The notes beneath the pieces are model-generated. The model made no database searches and was not told the DNA's origin. It saw only the letters and a list, made by a program, of their open reading frames with translations. A DNA stretch of 64,000 nucleotides from Clostridium massiliamazoniense (GTDB taxonomy: Bacteria > Bacillota > Clostridia > Clostridiales > Clostridiaceae). The stretch covers positions 930,001 through 994,000 of the forward strand of contig NZ_LN879468.1 of NCBI RefSeq assembly GCF_001403635.1, in the 5' to 3' direction. Numbering within the stretch: position 1 is the first letter of the stretch; every line of letters begins with the position of its first letter. This document shows positions 1 through 8,535 of the stretch, piece after piece. A program made the position numbers and the translations under genes.

Positions 1-277
1 TTAAAGTATCAAATTGATTTTTTCTTCCTGTTAACATCTTGTGGACATAACTTTGGTGACCTACATCCCAAATAATTTTATCCCTATCAAAATTAAAATT
101 TTTAAATAAAGATAATGTAAGTTCTACAACTCCTAAATTTGAAGCTAGATGTCCACCTGTCTTAGATATATTATCTATTAAGAACTCTCTAATTTCCTGT
201 GATAAAATTTCTAATTTATGGTTGTCTAAATTTCTAATTATGGATTGTCCTTTAGAATTATCTAATATCTCTAGCAT
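1..277 (-). CDS. dxs: 1-deoxy-D-xylulose-5-phosphate synthase, N-terminal part
   Basis: This is the first 92 codons of a gene that runs off the left edge of the window. The reading frame starts at an ATG at 277 and contains the TPP-enzyme N-terminal pattern of DXS, including [18 protein letters not shown] and [23 protein letters not shown] condenses pyruvate and glyceraldehyde 3-phosphate to feed the MEP isoprenoid pathway. It follows ispA on the same strand by about 20 bp, as in Bacillus, which supports the identification. The catalytic C-terminal parts cannot be seen. Confidence 0.9.
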   Translation of the reverse strand, partial: MLEILDNSKGQSIIRNLDNHKLEILSQEIREFLIDNISKTGGHLASNLGVVELTLSLFKNFNFDRDKIIWDVGHQSYVHKMLTGRKNQFDTL

Positions 278-297
278 ATAATTATCAATCCTTTTTC

Positions 298-1167
298 CTA
301 ATTTTTTCTTACTAATAACATTGAAGTTAACATTTTTAGAGATTCTACATTTCCATCTATTCTATCCAACAACTTAATGCAATCACTTGTTAATTCACTA
401 CATAATTCTTTACATTTTTCTATACCATAAATTGACACATAATTACTTTTTAAATTTTCTTCATCACTTTTTGCTGGTTTTCCTAAAACCTCTGTGCTTT
501 CTGTTACATCTAAAATATCATCTTTTATTTGAAATGCTAATCCTAGTTTCTCCCCAAAGTCTCCTAAGATTTTCAAGTCTTCTAAGCTAGCTTCTCCCAT
601 AATAGCTCCTGATAATATAGATGCTTTAATTAAAGCACCAGTTTTTTTAGAGTGCATGTAGTTTAATGTTTCTAAATCTATTGATTTACCCTCACTTATT
701 ATATCAACTACTTGCCCTCCAATCATACCATTAGCTCCAGCAGCTTCACTAATTATCTTTCCTGCTTTTATAGCCTTTTCACCTTTTTCTAAAGCAAAAT
801 TCATTAAGATTATCATGGCTTCATTTAAAAGCGCATCACCTGCTAATATAGCAATAGCCTCTCCAAATTTTATATGGTTAGTAGGCATTCCTCTTCTTAG
901 TTCATCATTATCCATGGCTGGTAAGTCATCATGTATTAAAGAATAACTGTGAATCATTTCTATAGCCATTGCCATATCTAAAATCTCTAATGTATTTTCT
1001 TTGTAAATAGAATAGGTCAGTAAATTCAATATAGGTCTTATTCTCTTTCCTCCTACATTGATACTATAAGCCATTGCCTCATAAATAAGCTTATTGAAAC
1101 TTCCCTTCTGATGAAAATAATCCTCAAGAGCTTTGTCTACCCTTTCTTTTAATACTTGTAGATTCAT
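298..1167 (-). CDS. ispA: Polyprenyl synthetase (farnesyl/geranyl diphosphate synthase)
   Basis: This is a 289-residue trans-prenyltransferase that condenses isopentenyl diphosphate with allylic diphosphates, giving the C15 precursor for undecaprenyl and quinone-type lipids. The first aspartate-rich motif DDLPAMDND is at residues 80-88 and the second, DDILD, at 216-220; both bind Mg-diphosphate. GGKRIRP near residue 39 is the usual substrate-binding loop. Its ATG overlaps the xseB stop codon as TAATG, so translation is probably coupled. Synteny with xseA, xseB and dxs points to IspA rather than a long-chain synthase, although exact product length cannot be read from the sequence. Confidence 0.93.
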   Translation of the reverse strand: MNLQVLKERVDKALEDYFHQKGSFNKLIYEAMAYSINVGGKRIRPILNLLTYSIYKENTLEILDMAMAIEMIHSYSLIHDDLPAMDNDELRRGMPTNHIKFGEAIAILAGDALLNEAMIILMNFALEKGEKAIKAGKIISEAAGANGMIGGQVVDIISEGKSIDLETLNYMHSKKTGALIKASILSGAIMGEASLEDLKILGDFGEKLGLAFQIKDDILDVTESTEVLGKPAKSDEENLKSNYVSIYGIEKCKELCSELTSDCIKLLDRIDGNVESLKMLTSMLLVRKN

Positions 1168-1385
1168 TACTCTTCTCCTCCAAAATTATGTTCTACTCCA
1201 TTACTTACTATTTTAATTTTACCTTCCATAGAATTCAACTTTTTATACAACTTATTTAAAAGTTTAACTGCTTCTTCATAACTTTCTATAGATTTTTCTA
1301 ATGATAACTCACCAGATTCCATTGATTCTATTATTTCTTCTAAATTTTTATATACTTCCTCATAGCTTTCTGCTTTTCTTGCCAT
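1167..1385 (-). CDS. xseB: Exodeoxyribonuclease VII small subunit
   Basis: This 72-residue, highly charged helical protein has the family pattern YEEVYKNLEEIIESMESGELSLEKSI. XseB subunits bind the C-terminal helices of XseA and form the exonuclease VII complex, which degrades single-stranded DNA from both ends. The gene sits 13 bp downstream of xseA and overlaps ispA by one base, so it is in the same operon. The length is typical for the family. Confidence 0.92.
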   Translation of the reverse strand: MARKAESYEEVYKNLEEIIESMESGELSLEKSIESYEEAVKLLNKLYKKLNSMEGKIKIVSNGVEHNFGGEE

Positions 1386-1398
1386 ATTATAAATACCT

Positions 1399-2598
1399 CT
1401 ACTTTAAAATTTCAAAAGTTCCACTTACTTTTCCATCTGAAAGATTTAATTCTAATTCTGCTTTATCACTTAATTGTGAAAGCTTATTTATGATGTTCCC
1501 CTCATTGTCTTTAATAACAGAATATCCTCTATTTAATATGTTAAGTGGATTTAGATTAATTAAAATATTATTTTTATATTTTATTTTTTCTTTCTCTGAA
1601 TCAATCTTAAAATTTATTAATCTATCTAAATGTTCCTTCATTCTTAAAAGATCCTCAGACTTATTAGTTATAATTTTCTTAGGATTATTAAGTTCAATTA
1701 TCCTTTTATATTTTTCCAATTTAGAGAGTTCTGCTTCTATTATTCTATCCATATCTTTCTTTAGTATAAGCTTTATTTTATTAATATTTTCAACTTCATC
1801 TTCTAAACTTGCCACAGCAACTTCCCCAGCTGCTGTTGGTGTTGCTGCTCTTAAATCACTAGCAAAATCACATATGGTAAAATCAGTTTCATGACCTACA
1901 CCAGATATTACTGGTATATTACTATTGTATATTTCATAAGCCAAGTCTCTACTATTAAAAGCCCAAAGTTCCTCTATGGAACCTCCACCTCTACCTATTA
2001 TTATGGTATCAACAGATTTACTTTCATTAAAAAATCTTATTCCATCTATAAGGGTATTTTCAGCACCTTCTCCTTGTACTTTTGCTGGATATAAAACAAT
2101 ATCTACAGATTTATTCCTTCTCTTAATTACTCTTATTATATCTTTTATAGCTGCTCCTGTTGGTGAAGTTACAACCCCTATTCTACTAGGAAATTTATTT
2201 ATCTTTCTTTTATAAGCTAAATCAAAAACACCTTCTTTTTCTAGCTCTTTTTTCATTGCTTCATACTTTTCAAACAATTCACCAATTCCAAACTTACTTA
2301 TCTCTTTACAATAAAGCTGATAAGAACCATCTTTTACATAAACAGATAACCTCGCTTTTACAGTAACCTCCATACCATTTTCCATTAGAAAATTTAAATT
2401 TTCAGCATCATTTCTAAACATTATGCAATTTATTTTACTATCTTTATCTTTTAATGAAAAATATATATGACCACTTGAATGGAATTTTAAATTTGATATT
2501 TCTCCCTTTACAGATAAATTATTTAATATAAAGTCATTATCTAAACTTCTTTTTAAATAACTATTCACATCTGTAACAGTTAAAGTTTTTAGCTTCAT
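1399..2598 (-). CDS. xseA: Exodeoxyribonuclease VII large subunit
   Basis: This 399-residue protein is the catalytic subunit of exonuclease VII, involved in single-strand DNA degradation and repair. An OB-fold single-strand-binding domain occupies about the first 100 residues (KGEISNLKFHSSGHIYFSLK). The catalytic domain carries the conserved stretches VVTSPTGAAIKDI, IIGRGGGSIEELWAFNSRD and GVGHETDFTICDFASD, and a long helical C-terminal region binds XseB. It is separated from folD by only 3 bp and lies in the nusB-folD-xseA-xseB-ispA-dxs run. A long plus-strand reading frame at 1301-1894 is an antisense shadow of this gene. Confidence 0.95.
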   Translation of the reverse strand: MKLKTLTVTDVNSYLKRSLDNDFILNNLSVKGEISNLKFHSSGHIYFSLKDKDSKINCIMFRNDAENLNFLMENGMEVTVKARLSVYVKDGSYQLYCKEISKFGIGELFEKYEAMKKELEKEGVFDLAYKRKINKFPSRIGVVTSPTGAAIKDIIRVIKRRNKSVDIVLYPAKVQGEGAENTLIDGIRFFNESKSVDTIIIGRGGGSIEELWAFNSRDLAYEIYNSNIPVISGVGHETDFTICDFASDLRAATPTAAGEVAVASLEDEVENINKIKLILKKDMDRIIEAELSKLEKYKRIIELNNPKKIITNKSEDLLRMKEHLDRLINFKIDSEKEKIKYKNNILINLNPLNILNRGYSVIKDNEGNIINKLSQLSDKAELELNLSDGKVSGTFEILK

Positions 2599-2601
2599 AA
2601 C

Positions 2602-3426
2602 TTATTTTAGTCCCTCACAAAAATTTTTAAATAATAACGTAGTAGTTAATGCCCCTACTCCTCCAGGTACTGGTGTTATTAATTTAACCTTATCAATAAC
2701 ATCCTCAAAGTCAACATCACCAGTTATTTTTCCATCTACTGGAGTTGTTCCAACATCTATGACAATTGAATTTTCACCTACATAAGAACTATCAATAAAC
2801 TTAGGTCTTCCTATAGCAACAACTAGTATATCTGCTTTTTTAGTAAATTCTTTAATATCCTTAGTTTTTGAATGGCATATAGTTACTGTTGCATTTTCAT
2901 TTAAAAACATTTGAGCAAGTGGTTTTCCAACTATATTACTTCTTCCAATTATAACAACATTTGAACCTTCTATTTTTACATTGTATTCTTTTAATAAAGT
3001 TATTACGCTATAAGGAGTACATGGAACAAAACTCTTTTTACCCTTGTAAAACTTTCCAACACTAGCATCACTAAGACAATCTAAATCCTTAGATGGATCT
3101 ATTAAATTAGTAATTTCTTCTTCATCTAAATGTTTAGGTAACGGTAATAAAAGCATTATTCCCTCTACCTCTTCATTTTCATTTAATGAAATTATTAATT
3201 CTTTTAACTCCTCTTTAGATGTATCTTCTTTTAATCTTATTTTTTCAAATTCAATCTTTAAATTCTTTGCTAATTTTTCTTGAAAATCTTGATAGTATAT
3301 TGAACCTCCATCATTTCCAACAAGTATTGAACTTATTCTTTTATTATTAACTTTATTGCTAATATCATTCTTTATTTGTTCTTTTAATTTTGATGCTATT
3401 TCTTTTCCATTAATTATTTGTCCCAT
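2602..3426 (-). CDS. folD: Methylenetetrahydrofolate dehydrogenase FolD, probably lacking cyclohydrolase activity
   Basis: This 274-residue FolD-family protein interconverts methylene- and methenyl-tetrahydrofolate with NAD(P). The dinucleotide-binding part has VVIIGRSNIVGKPLAQMFL near residue 155, and the C-terminal loop is PGGVGALTTTLL. Bifunctional FolD enzymes use a Tyr-x3-Lys motif plus a Gln in a G-I-x-V-Q-L-P-L-P loop for the cyclohydrolase step. Here the Tyr is kept (Y45), but the Lys position is Gln (Q49) and the loop Gln is Leu (L93). Loss of cyclohydrolase activity is therefore inferred, and the fchA-type gene at 40437-41069 could supply that step. Placement between nusB and xseA is standard. 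Confidence 0.92.
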   Translation of the reverse strand: MGQIINGKEIASKLKEQIKNDISNKVNNKRISSILVGNDGGSIYYQDFQEKLAKNLKIEFEKIRLKEDTSKEELKELIISLNENEEVEGIMLLLPLPKHLDEEEITNLIDPSKDLDCLSDASVGKFYKGKKSFVPCTPYSVITLLKEYNVKIEGSNVVIIGRSNIVGKPLAQMFLNENATVTICHSKTKDIKEFTKKADILVVAIGRPKFIDSSYVGENSIVIDVGTTPVDGKITGDVDFEDVIDKVKLITPVPGGVGALTTTLLFKNFCEGLK

Positions 3427-3448
3427 AAACTCTCCTCCCTTCTAAATA

Positions 3449-3853
3449 TTATAAATTTTTATATATTTTATCTAAAACTCCATTTATGAATGATATAGAT
3501 TTTTCTTCTGAAAACTTTTTACAAAGTTCTATAGCTTCATTTATTGAAACCTTAGCTGGAATATCTTCTTTATGCATCATTTCATAAACTGCTACCTTTA
3601 AAATGGCTAAATTAACTTTTGCTATTCTGTTTATTTTCCAATTTACTAATTGTGCACTTATTTTTTCTTCTATTATTTCTTTATTTTCAGCAATTCCAAT
3701 TAGAGATGTTTTTATGTATTCTAAGTCTAAATTGTTTTTTGATATTTCTTCATCTTCCATGAACATATCAAAAACATCTTGTGCACTGTCTCCTGTAATT
3801 CCCATTTGATAAACTAATTGTAGTAGATATTCTCTTGATTTTTTTCTGTTCAT
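3449..3853 (-). CDS. nusB: Transcription antitermination / N utilization factor NusB
   Basis: This 134-residue all-helical protein matches NusB throughout, with MNRKKSREYLLQLVYQM at the start and PAKVSINEAIELCKKFS and SFINGVLDKIYKNL at the end. NusB pairs with NusE (S10) on boxA RNA and promotes processive rRNA transcription. It lies 22 bp upstream of folD and probably begins the nusB-to-dxs operon. The Asp23 gene upstream has its own promoter and a hairpin after its stop codon. Confidence 0.93.
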   Translation of the reverse strand: MNRKKSREYLLQLVYQMGITGDSAQDVFDMFMEDEEISKNNLDLEYIKTSLIGIAENKEIIEEKISAQLVNWKINRIAKVNLAILKVAVYEMMHKEDIPAKVSINEAIELCKKFSEEKSISFINGVLDKIYKNL

Positions 3854-3931
3854 ATTGTCCTCCTAAGTTTTAAACTTATTTTTATACTGTTTTATTTATA
3901 TATATAAAATCTATTTTTGTCAACAATGAAA

Positions 3932-3957
3932 CACCCTCTGCTTTTTTTCAGAGGGTG
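3932..3957 (-). terminator. Hairpin after the Asp23 gene
   Basis: A 9 bp perfect stem, CACCCTCTG and CAGAGGGTG, has an 8-base loop and lies directly after the stop codon of the Asp23 gene. The U-tract on the minus strand is weak (GTTTC), so termination may be partial and read-through into nusB is possible. Confidence 0.6.
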
Positions 3958-3961
3958 ATAA

Positions 3962-4351
3962 TTATTTATTGTCTATTTCATTGTTTTCTTCTTCTTTCAA
4001 AACAATTATGTTCTGTACCAAAACATTTACAGTTCTTACTTTCAATCCTGTAATTGCTTCAACTGTCCTCTTAACGTTATCTTGCACTTGAGATACTATG
4101 TCAGGTATTTTTACACCGTATTGGACTGTTATTGCTATGTCTATTATAGCTTCTTCATCTTCCATGCTTACCTTAACAGACTTTCCTAAATGCTTTTTAC
4201 CCTTTAACTTTTGAGTTAATCCTTTTGCCATACTTTCTTGATCAAAGATTCCATCAACCTCTGATGCAGCTATTGCGGCTATAACACTTATTACTTCATC
4301 AGAAATTTTTACTATCCCTAAATTAGCATTGTCTTTATTTAACTCATCCAT
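3962..4351 (-). CDS. Asp23/Gls24 family envelope stress protein (YqhY-like)
   Basis: This 129-residue protein belongs to the Asp23 family. It has the core pattern GIVKISDEVISVIAAIAASEVDGI at the N-terminus and VKVSMEDEEAIIDIAITVQYGVKIPDIVSQVQDNVKRTVE in the middle (given here in parts). In Bacillus the corresponding YqhY gene lies next to nusB, and mutant work there links it to acetyl-CoA carboxylase control. The accB-accC pair that separates it from spoIIIAH in Bacillus is missing here. It has no signal peptide or membrane segment. A sigma-A type promoter lies just upstream. Confidence 0.88.
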   Translation of the reverse strand: MDELNKDNANLGIVKISDEVISVIAAIAASEVDGIFDQESMAKGLTQKLKGKKHLGKSVKVSMEDEEAIIDIAITVQYGVKIPDIVSQVQDNVKRTVEAITGLKVRTVNVLVQNIIVLKEEENNEIDNK

Positions 4352-4399
4352 AAGTGAACCCTCCTATCAGTTTCAATAAAAACTGTTAATTATAGGTTC

Positions 4400-4428
4400 A
4401 TTATAACAAATATATTATTACAATACAA
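4400..4428 (-). promoter_or_regulatory. Sigma-A type promoter for the Asp23 gene
   Basis: On the minus strand TTGTAT is followed by exactly 17 bases and then a perfect TATAAT. The start codon is about 50 bp downstream. This separates vegetative expression of the Asp23 gene from the sporulation operon immediately upstream. Confidence 0.6.
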
Positions 4429-4432
4429 TTAA

Positions 4433-4972
4433 TTATTTAGCTAGTTCTATTTGAACATCATATATTTGTGAAACATTCTTTACCATATCTTGAATTTCTA
4501 TAGTTTCTTTTTCTGTTAGCTTTCCATCTTCCTTAACAACTACTCTTGCACTATCATCTTGAATGAAGCATACTGCCTCAGCAAAGCCCTTACTTTTTAT
4601 ATTTAACTCAATTCTACTTTCATTGCTCGAATTAGTAGTTTTCTTAGTTAACTCCTCTGTAGCTTTTGACTTTTGCTCCTTTGATGTATTTTCATCAGCT
4701 ATTATTGCTCTAAGAGTTTGAACTGCTTTTTGATCTTCTTGTTCCTTTGTACTCTTTAGCTCATAAAAATAATCATTTGAAGTTTCTTCACTTTTCTTGT
4801 TCTCTGTATTTCCTTTATCTTGATTCTTATCAGTTTCTTTCACTGCTGCTGTATATTGTCCATTTTCAACCAATTGAGTATTTACTCTATGAGCTAAAAG
4901 CCCAACACAAATTATTCCAACTAATAATGTTAATAATATCCCTGCTTGTTTTGGTTTTATACCATTATTCAT
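4433..4972 (-). CDS. spoIIIAH: Stage III sporulation protein AH
   Basis: This 179-residue single-pass protein has an N-terminal membrane segment (AGILLTLLVGIICVGLLA, residues about 10-27), a low-complexity charged linker, and a C-terminal YscJ/FliF-like ring-building domain starting near residue 75. In Bacillus SpoIIIAH sits in the mother-cell membrane and binds SpoIIQ across the intermembrane space, forming the feeding-tube channel. It is the last gene of the eight-gene spoIIIA operon, 20 bp after spoIIIAG. Transcription by sigma-E is expected from other spore formers, but I could not pick out a convincing sigma-E box. Confidence 0.92.
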   Translation of the reverse strand: MNNGIKPKQAGILLTLLVGIICVGLLAHRVNTQLVENGQYTAAVKETDKNQDKGNTENKKSEETSNDYFYELKSTKEQEDQKAVQTLRAIIADENTSKEQKSKATEELTKKTTNSSNESRIELNIKSKGFAEAVCFIQDDSARVVVKEDGKLTEKETIEIQDMVKNVSQIYDVQIELAK

Positions 4973-4992
4973 AACTTAAACCCCTCCTAAAA

Positions 4993-5601
4993 TTAATTCA
5001 TATCCATAGGTAATACACTTACTTTTTCTAAACTTATGTCATATAAGCTAGCTACTGCTTTTGTTATTTCATATTTTATTTTTTGTTCTCTAGCTCCTTC
5101 TGCAACAATCATAACTCCTACTACTTTAGGTTTTTCTGTTTTCAAAATTAGAGGTTCATCACCTTTGCTTCCTGAAGTAACAACTACTTTTTCTCCTCCT
5201 GTTTCTTGCTTTGTAAATTTCTTTCCCCCTGAATTATCAGATTCTTCTACATTATTTGTTTGTGTATTCTTATCTACTGCTGGTATTTTCTCTTCACTTC
5301 CATCAAAGGTTAGCTTAGCAGTTACCTTACCAACACCATTTATTTTTCCTAAGATTTCTTCAAGTTCTTTTGTTTGAACTCTTTCATACTCTTCCTTTGT
5401 TATTTCCTCTCCCTGTGCATCAACAACTGTTGCTTGATTATTAGGATTGGTATTCTTATTGTTAGATATATTATTTACATTAATAAAATATGACAATGAA
5501 AAATATATAAGAAGCAATACTAAAAGTGCAATTATTAATGGTGCTACTTTCTTATTCTTCATTATTTTTTCAAGAAACTTATTTAATGAATTTTTATCCA
5601 T
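4993..5601 (-). CDS. spoIIIAG: Stage III sporulation protein AG
   Basis: This 202-residue protein has one membrane segment near residues 20-40 (VAPLIIALLVLLLIYFSLSY). Its extracytoplasmic domain carries the ring-building motif fold seen in secretion-system ring proteins (EEILGKINGVGKVTAKLTF, then a C-terminal VVGVMIVAEGAREQKIKYEI). SpoIIIAG forms the large ring of the SpoIIIA-SpoIIQ channel. The central Asn/Gly/Lys-rich insert (about residues 110-150) is typical of the family. It lies in an unbroken operon between AF and AH. Confidence 0.93.
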   Translation of the reverse strand: MDKNSLNKFLEKIMKNKKVAPLIIALLVLLLIYFSLSYFINVNNISNNKNTNPNNQATVVDAQGEEITKEEYERVQTKELEEILGKINGVGKVTAKLTFDGSEEKIPAVDKNTQTNNVEESDNSGGKKFTKQETGGEKVVVTSGSKGDEPLILKTEKPKVVGVMIVAEGAREQKIKYEITKAVASLYDISLEKVSVLPMDMN

Positions 5602-5612
5602 CTCTACACCCC

Positions 5613-6164
5613 TTATTTTTCTATAACATTTATTAAATCTTCATTTACTTTTAATTCATTACTGAGACTTTTCTTTATCTCATTACTAAATGCAGTTTCT
5701 TTTATTTCTATTTTTTCATTTGGATTAACTATTATAGGTTCAAAGGTTCCTTTATTTCTAGATATAACCGTAACTGATTTTATAGTAGTTTCATAGTTCT
5801 TAAAATCTATTTCTCCATCCATTTCTACTTTAAAATCTTTATCTTCATATTTCTCTCTTAAGAATTTTTCACAATTATTTTTTAAACTATATAAAACATA
5901 CTCACTACTTCTCTCACTCTTATAACTTTCCTTTCCTTCCGTAGACCTTTCCATTTCCTCTAATGCCATTTTTACCTGCTCTCCTATATTTTCACTTGAG
6001 GTTAAAACTTTTATAATAGGAGTTAATATAACAGCTAACACTATAAGTCCTAAAACAAAACTTTGATACTTCTTAAAACTATTATCTGGAAATATGAGTT
6101 CTACTGCTGATATAAAAACTATTATTGTAGTGAGAGTTATAATAAAACTATTTAAGTTCTCCAT
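5613..6164 (-). CDS. spoIIIAF: Stage III sporulation protein AF
   Basis: This 183-residue protein has two N-terminal membrane segments (about residues 5-25 and 35-55) followed by a soluble domain. That arrangement is characteristic of SpoIIIAF, a ring-forming component of the sporulation channel. The start codon is 2 bp after the spoIIIAE stop codon, so the two are probably translationally coupled. Assignment rests on topology, length and operon position more than on a strong motif. Confidence 0.9.
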   Translation of the reverse strand: MENLNSFIITLTTIIVFISAVELIFPDNSFKKYQSFVLGLIVLAVILTPIIKVLTSSENIGEQVKMALEEMERSTEGKESYKSERSSEYVLYSLKNNCEKFLREKYEDKDFKVEMDGEIDFKNYETTIKSVTVISRNKGTFEPIIVNPNEKIEIKETAFSNEIKKSLSNELKVNEDLINVIEK

Positions 6165-6166
6165 CT

Positions 6167-7381
6167 TTAACCTCCAACTATAAACTTCCCTGCTGATGCC
6201 ATTATGGCTATGACTATAAAGAATATTACACTAACACTTAAAACAGCTGAAAATAGCATTGTCATAGAATCACCAACAGAGCTTATAGAATTAACCATTC
6301 GTTTATCTGCTACAGGCTCTACTAAAGCAGCTACTATTCTATAGGAAAATATCATAACTATTAACTTTATAAGTGGATATACTAATATTCCTATAACTAC
6401 AATTAACCCCACTGAGCTTATAGCACTTTTAAGTAATAAAGAATATCCTGCAATAGTACTAATAGCATCTGAAAAAGCTTTACCTACTATGGGTATAAAA
6501 TTATCTATAGCAAATTTTGCAGTTTTTAAGGTCACTGCATCTATAGTACTTGAAGTTATCCCTCTTATGGCTATAAGAGCCACAAATATTGTTAGAACTC
6601 CTCCTTGAAGCCACATAGCAATTTGCTTTATAAGTTTACATAACTTGTCTATCTTATAAGTTTCAGAAATGTTATTAACAAATTGAAGAACAAAATAACC
6701 AAGAATTAAAGGAAAAATTACATACATATAGATCTGAGGTGTTAAAGATACAAGCATAAGTACTATAGGATCTAATGTTAATGCTGTTACAGCCCCTCCA
6801 GCTGTTCCTATTAAGAAGACTAATACTGGCATCATTACAGCCATAAAATCCATTAAATTTTGCAAAACATCCTTAGCAATTCCTAAAGCCACTAAGAAAC
6901 TACTTGTGAGCAACATCATCATAACAGAGTAACAAGCAAAAAAAGCTACATTAGATAAACTATTGTTTTTAAAAGCATCCTGTAGATTTTTCATAAGTGC
7001 TCCTATTATAGCTATTATTAAAACAGACATTAGAAGTTTTATTGTTACATTAATTTCTCTCAAACTATAGTTTATTAAAGTTTTCACTACAGCCCCAAAA
7101 CTTATAGTTCCTTCTCCATTAGCTAAGAAATTTTGCACATATTCTTTAACTGAAATATCTCCAATTAATTCACTGTCTAAATTTAATCCATTTACATAGT
7201 TATAAAATTCTTCTATAGTACTATTATTTTCAATATCTTCTTTAGCCTTATTAAGTTCCTCTGATTGTTCTTCCACTTGTTTATTATTTTGTCTTTCTTT
7301 CTCATTTGCTTCTACCCTAGAAGCATTAAAATTAAGAATTAAAAAAGAAATTAAAATTAAGTTTATTATTTTTTTAAACAT
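6167..7381 (-). CDS. spoIIIAE: Stage III sporulation protein AE
   Basis: This 404-residue protein has an N-terminal signal peptide (IINLILISFLILNFNASRVEA), a charged periplasm-like stretch, and about eight hydrophobic segments from residue 110 to the end. SpoIIIAE is the polytopic membrane component of the SpoIIIA channel and is required for forespore sigma-G activity. It is 8 bp downstream of spoIIIAD. The length matches the family (about 400 residues). Confidence 0.93.
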   Translation of the reverse strand: MFKKIINLILISFLILNFNASRVEANEKERQNNKQVEEQSEELNKAKEDIENNSTIEEFYNYVNGLNLDSELIGDISVKEYVQNFLANGEGTISFGAVVKTLINYSLREINVTIKLLMSVLIIAIIGALMKNLQDAFKNNSLSNVAFFACYSVMMMLLTSSFLVALGIAKDVLQNLMDFMAVMMPVLVFLIGTAGGAVTALTLDPIVLMLVSLTPQIYMYVIFPLILGYFVLQFVNNISETYKIDKLCKLIKQIAMWLQGGVLTIFVALIAIRGITSSTIDAVTLKTAKFAIDNFIPIVGKAFSDAISTIAGYSLLLKSAISSVGLIVVIGILVYPLIKLIVMIFSYRIVAALVEPVADKRMVNSISSVGDSMTMLFSAVLSVSVIFFIVIAIMASAGKFIVGG

Positions 7382-7389
7382 GGTTACAC

Positions 7390-7782
7390 CTACATTATTT
7401 TTAAAATTGAATTTAATACAGCCATAAGTATTGGAATGGCTAATATTAATATCATTATTTTTCCTGAAAACTCAACCTTTGCTGCCAAACTACCAGCTCC
7501 GGCATCTTTACATAATTCTGAACAAAAAGATGCTAAATATGATATACCAAGTATTTTTAAAACTATTTCTATATAAGCTATGTCAACCCCTGAATCAGTT
7601 GCTATTTCTCTTACAAATCCTAAAACTTCACTTATTTTAGGAACCATAAATATAAAAATCATTATCCCTGCAACAATTAAAATATTAACTGCAAAAGATT
7701 GCTTATGTTCTTTTAAAAACATATAGAAAAATAAAACTACTAAGGCAAAAGCTACAATCTTTAATATATCCATAATAAACAC
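7390..7782 (-). CDS. spoIIIAD: Stage III sporulation protein AD
   Basis: This 130-residue membrane protein has four hydrophobic segments and the family pattern SFCSELCKDAGAGSLAAKVEFSGK near residues 85-108. It belongs to the same family as SpoIIIAC and is thought to form part of the export-gate-like membrane base of the channel. It begins immediately after spoIIIAC. Confidence 0.93.
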   Translation of the reverse strand: MFIMDILKIVAFALVVLFFYMFLKEHKQSFAVNILIVAGIMIFIFMVPKISEVLGFVREIATDSGVDIAYIEIVLKILGISYLASFCSELCKDAGAGSLAAKVEFSGKIMILILAIPILMAVLNSILKIM

Positions 7783-7980
7783 CTATAACATAAACATTGT
7801 TTTCACTGAATTGAATAAATTACTTATTAAAACTACAACCATAGTTAAAATTATTACTATTCCTGTTAAATTTAATATTGTTGCTATTTCATTCTTTCCA
7901 CTTGCTGTAAGAACCTTATCTAATATAAGCAATATTATTCCAATCCCACCTATTTTAAATATTAAGCTTAAATCTACCAT
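7783..7980 (-). CDS. spoIIIAC: Stage III sporulation protein AC
   Basis: This 65-residue protein has two membrane segments and the family signature GIILLILDKVLTASGKNEIA, with Lys residues between helices. Short proteins of this type pair with SpoIIIAD in the membrane base of the sporulation channel. It is adjacent to spoIIIAD and 18 bp after spoIIIAB. Length is exactly as expected for SpoIIIAC. Confidence 0.93.
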   Translation of the reverse strand: MVDLSLIFKIGGIGIILLILDKVLTASGKNEIATILNLTGIVIILTMVVVLISNLFNSVKTMFML

Positions 7981-7998
7981 TTCTCTCCTCCCAAATTT

Positions 7999-8517
7999 CT
8001 ACACCAAAAATATTACTAACATAACTCCAAAACCAATGCCTAAAGCTCTATATATTTTAGTATTTTTATTACAGTCCTTATGTGCCTCTTCTATTACTCT
8101 ATTCATTTTTTCTTTTGCAAACCTAAAAATCTGTTCTTGTCCATAAATATCTGTTTCTCCAAGAGATTTAGATAAATCTAATAAAATAGTAAAGTCATCA
8201 TCCTTTAAGCTGAAATTTTCCCTTTCTTTACTAATTATTGATTGAAAAGTATCATACACACTTCTACTTGTCCCCTTAGTAAGTTCTTCTCCAACAGATA
8301 TAAATAATTTATTCAATGGGTCCTTTGCTCTTTGTCCCATTTCTATAATTGTTTCTGGAAGACTACTATAGTTATAAATAATTTCATTTTCTATATCTAT
8401 TAGTATTCTTTTTAATTCTGTTAACTCTAAAAATCTTCTTTTGTAACCTTCTCCATATATATATCCTATTAGTGAACATATTATTACTATTAGACCTAAT
8501 ATCAATGTTTTTAACAT
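7999..8517 (-). CDS. spoIIIAB: Stage III sporulation protein AB
   Basis: This 172-residue protein has hydrophobic segments at each end (residues 1-20 and 155-172) flanking a helical cytoplasmic domain with LTELKRILIDIENEIIYNYS. SpoIIIAB resembles type II secretion inner-membrane GspF-type helices and is expected to couple the SpoIIIAA ATPase to the channel. It lies between spoIIIAA and spoIIIAC with 18 bp on each side. Confidence 0.92.
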   Translation of the reverse strand: MLKTLILGLIVIICSLIGYIYGEGYKRRFLELTELKRILIDIENEIIYNYSSLPETIIEMGQRAKDPLNKLFISVGEELTKGTSRSVYDTFQSIISKERENFSLKDDDFTILLDLSKSLGETDIYGQEQIFRFAKEKMNRVIEEAHKDCNKNTKIYRALGIGFGVMLVIFLV

Positions 8518-8535
8518 CTTTATACCCCTTTTACT

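Noticed and set aside
1301-1894. 197-residue plus-strand reading frame
   Set aside because: It is antisense to xseA, is hydrophobic from reverse reading of AT-rich codons, and has no ribosome binding site or family match.
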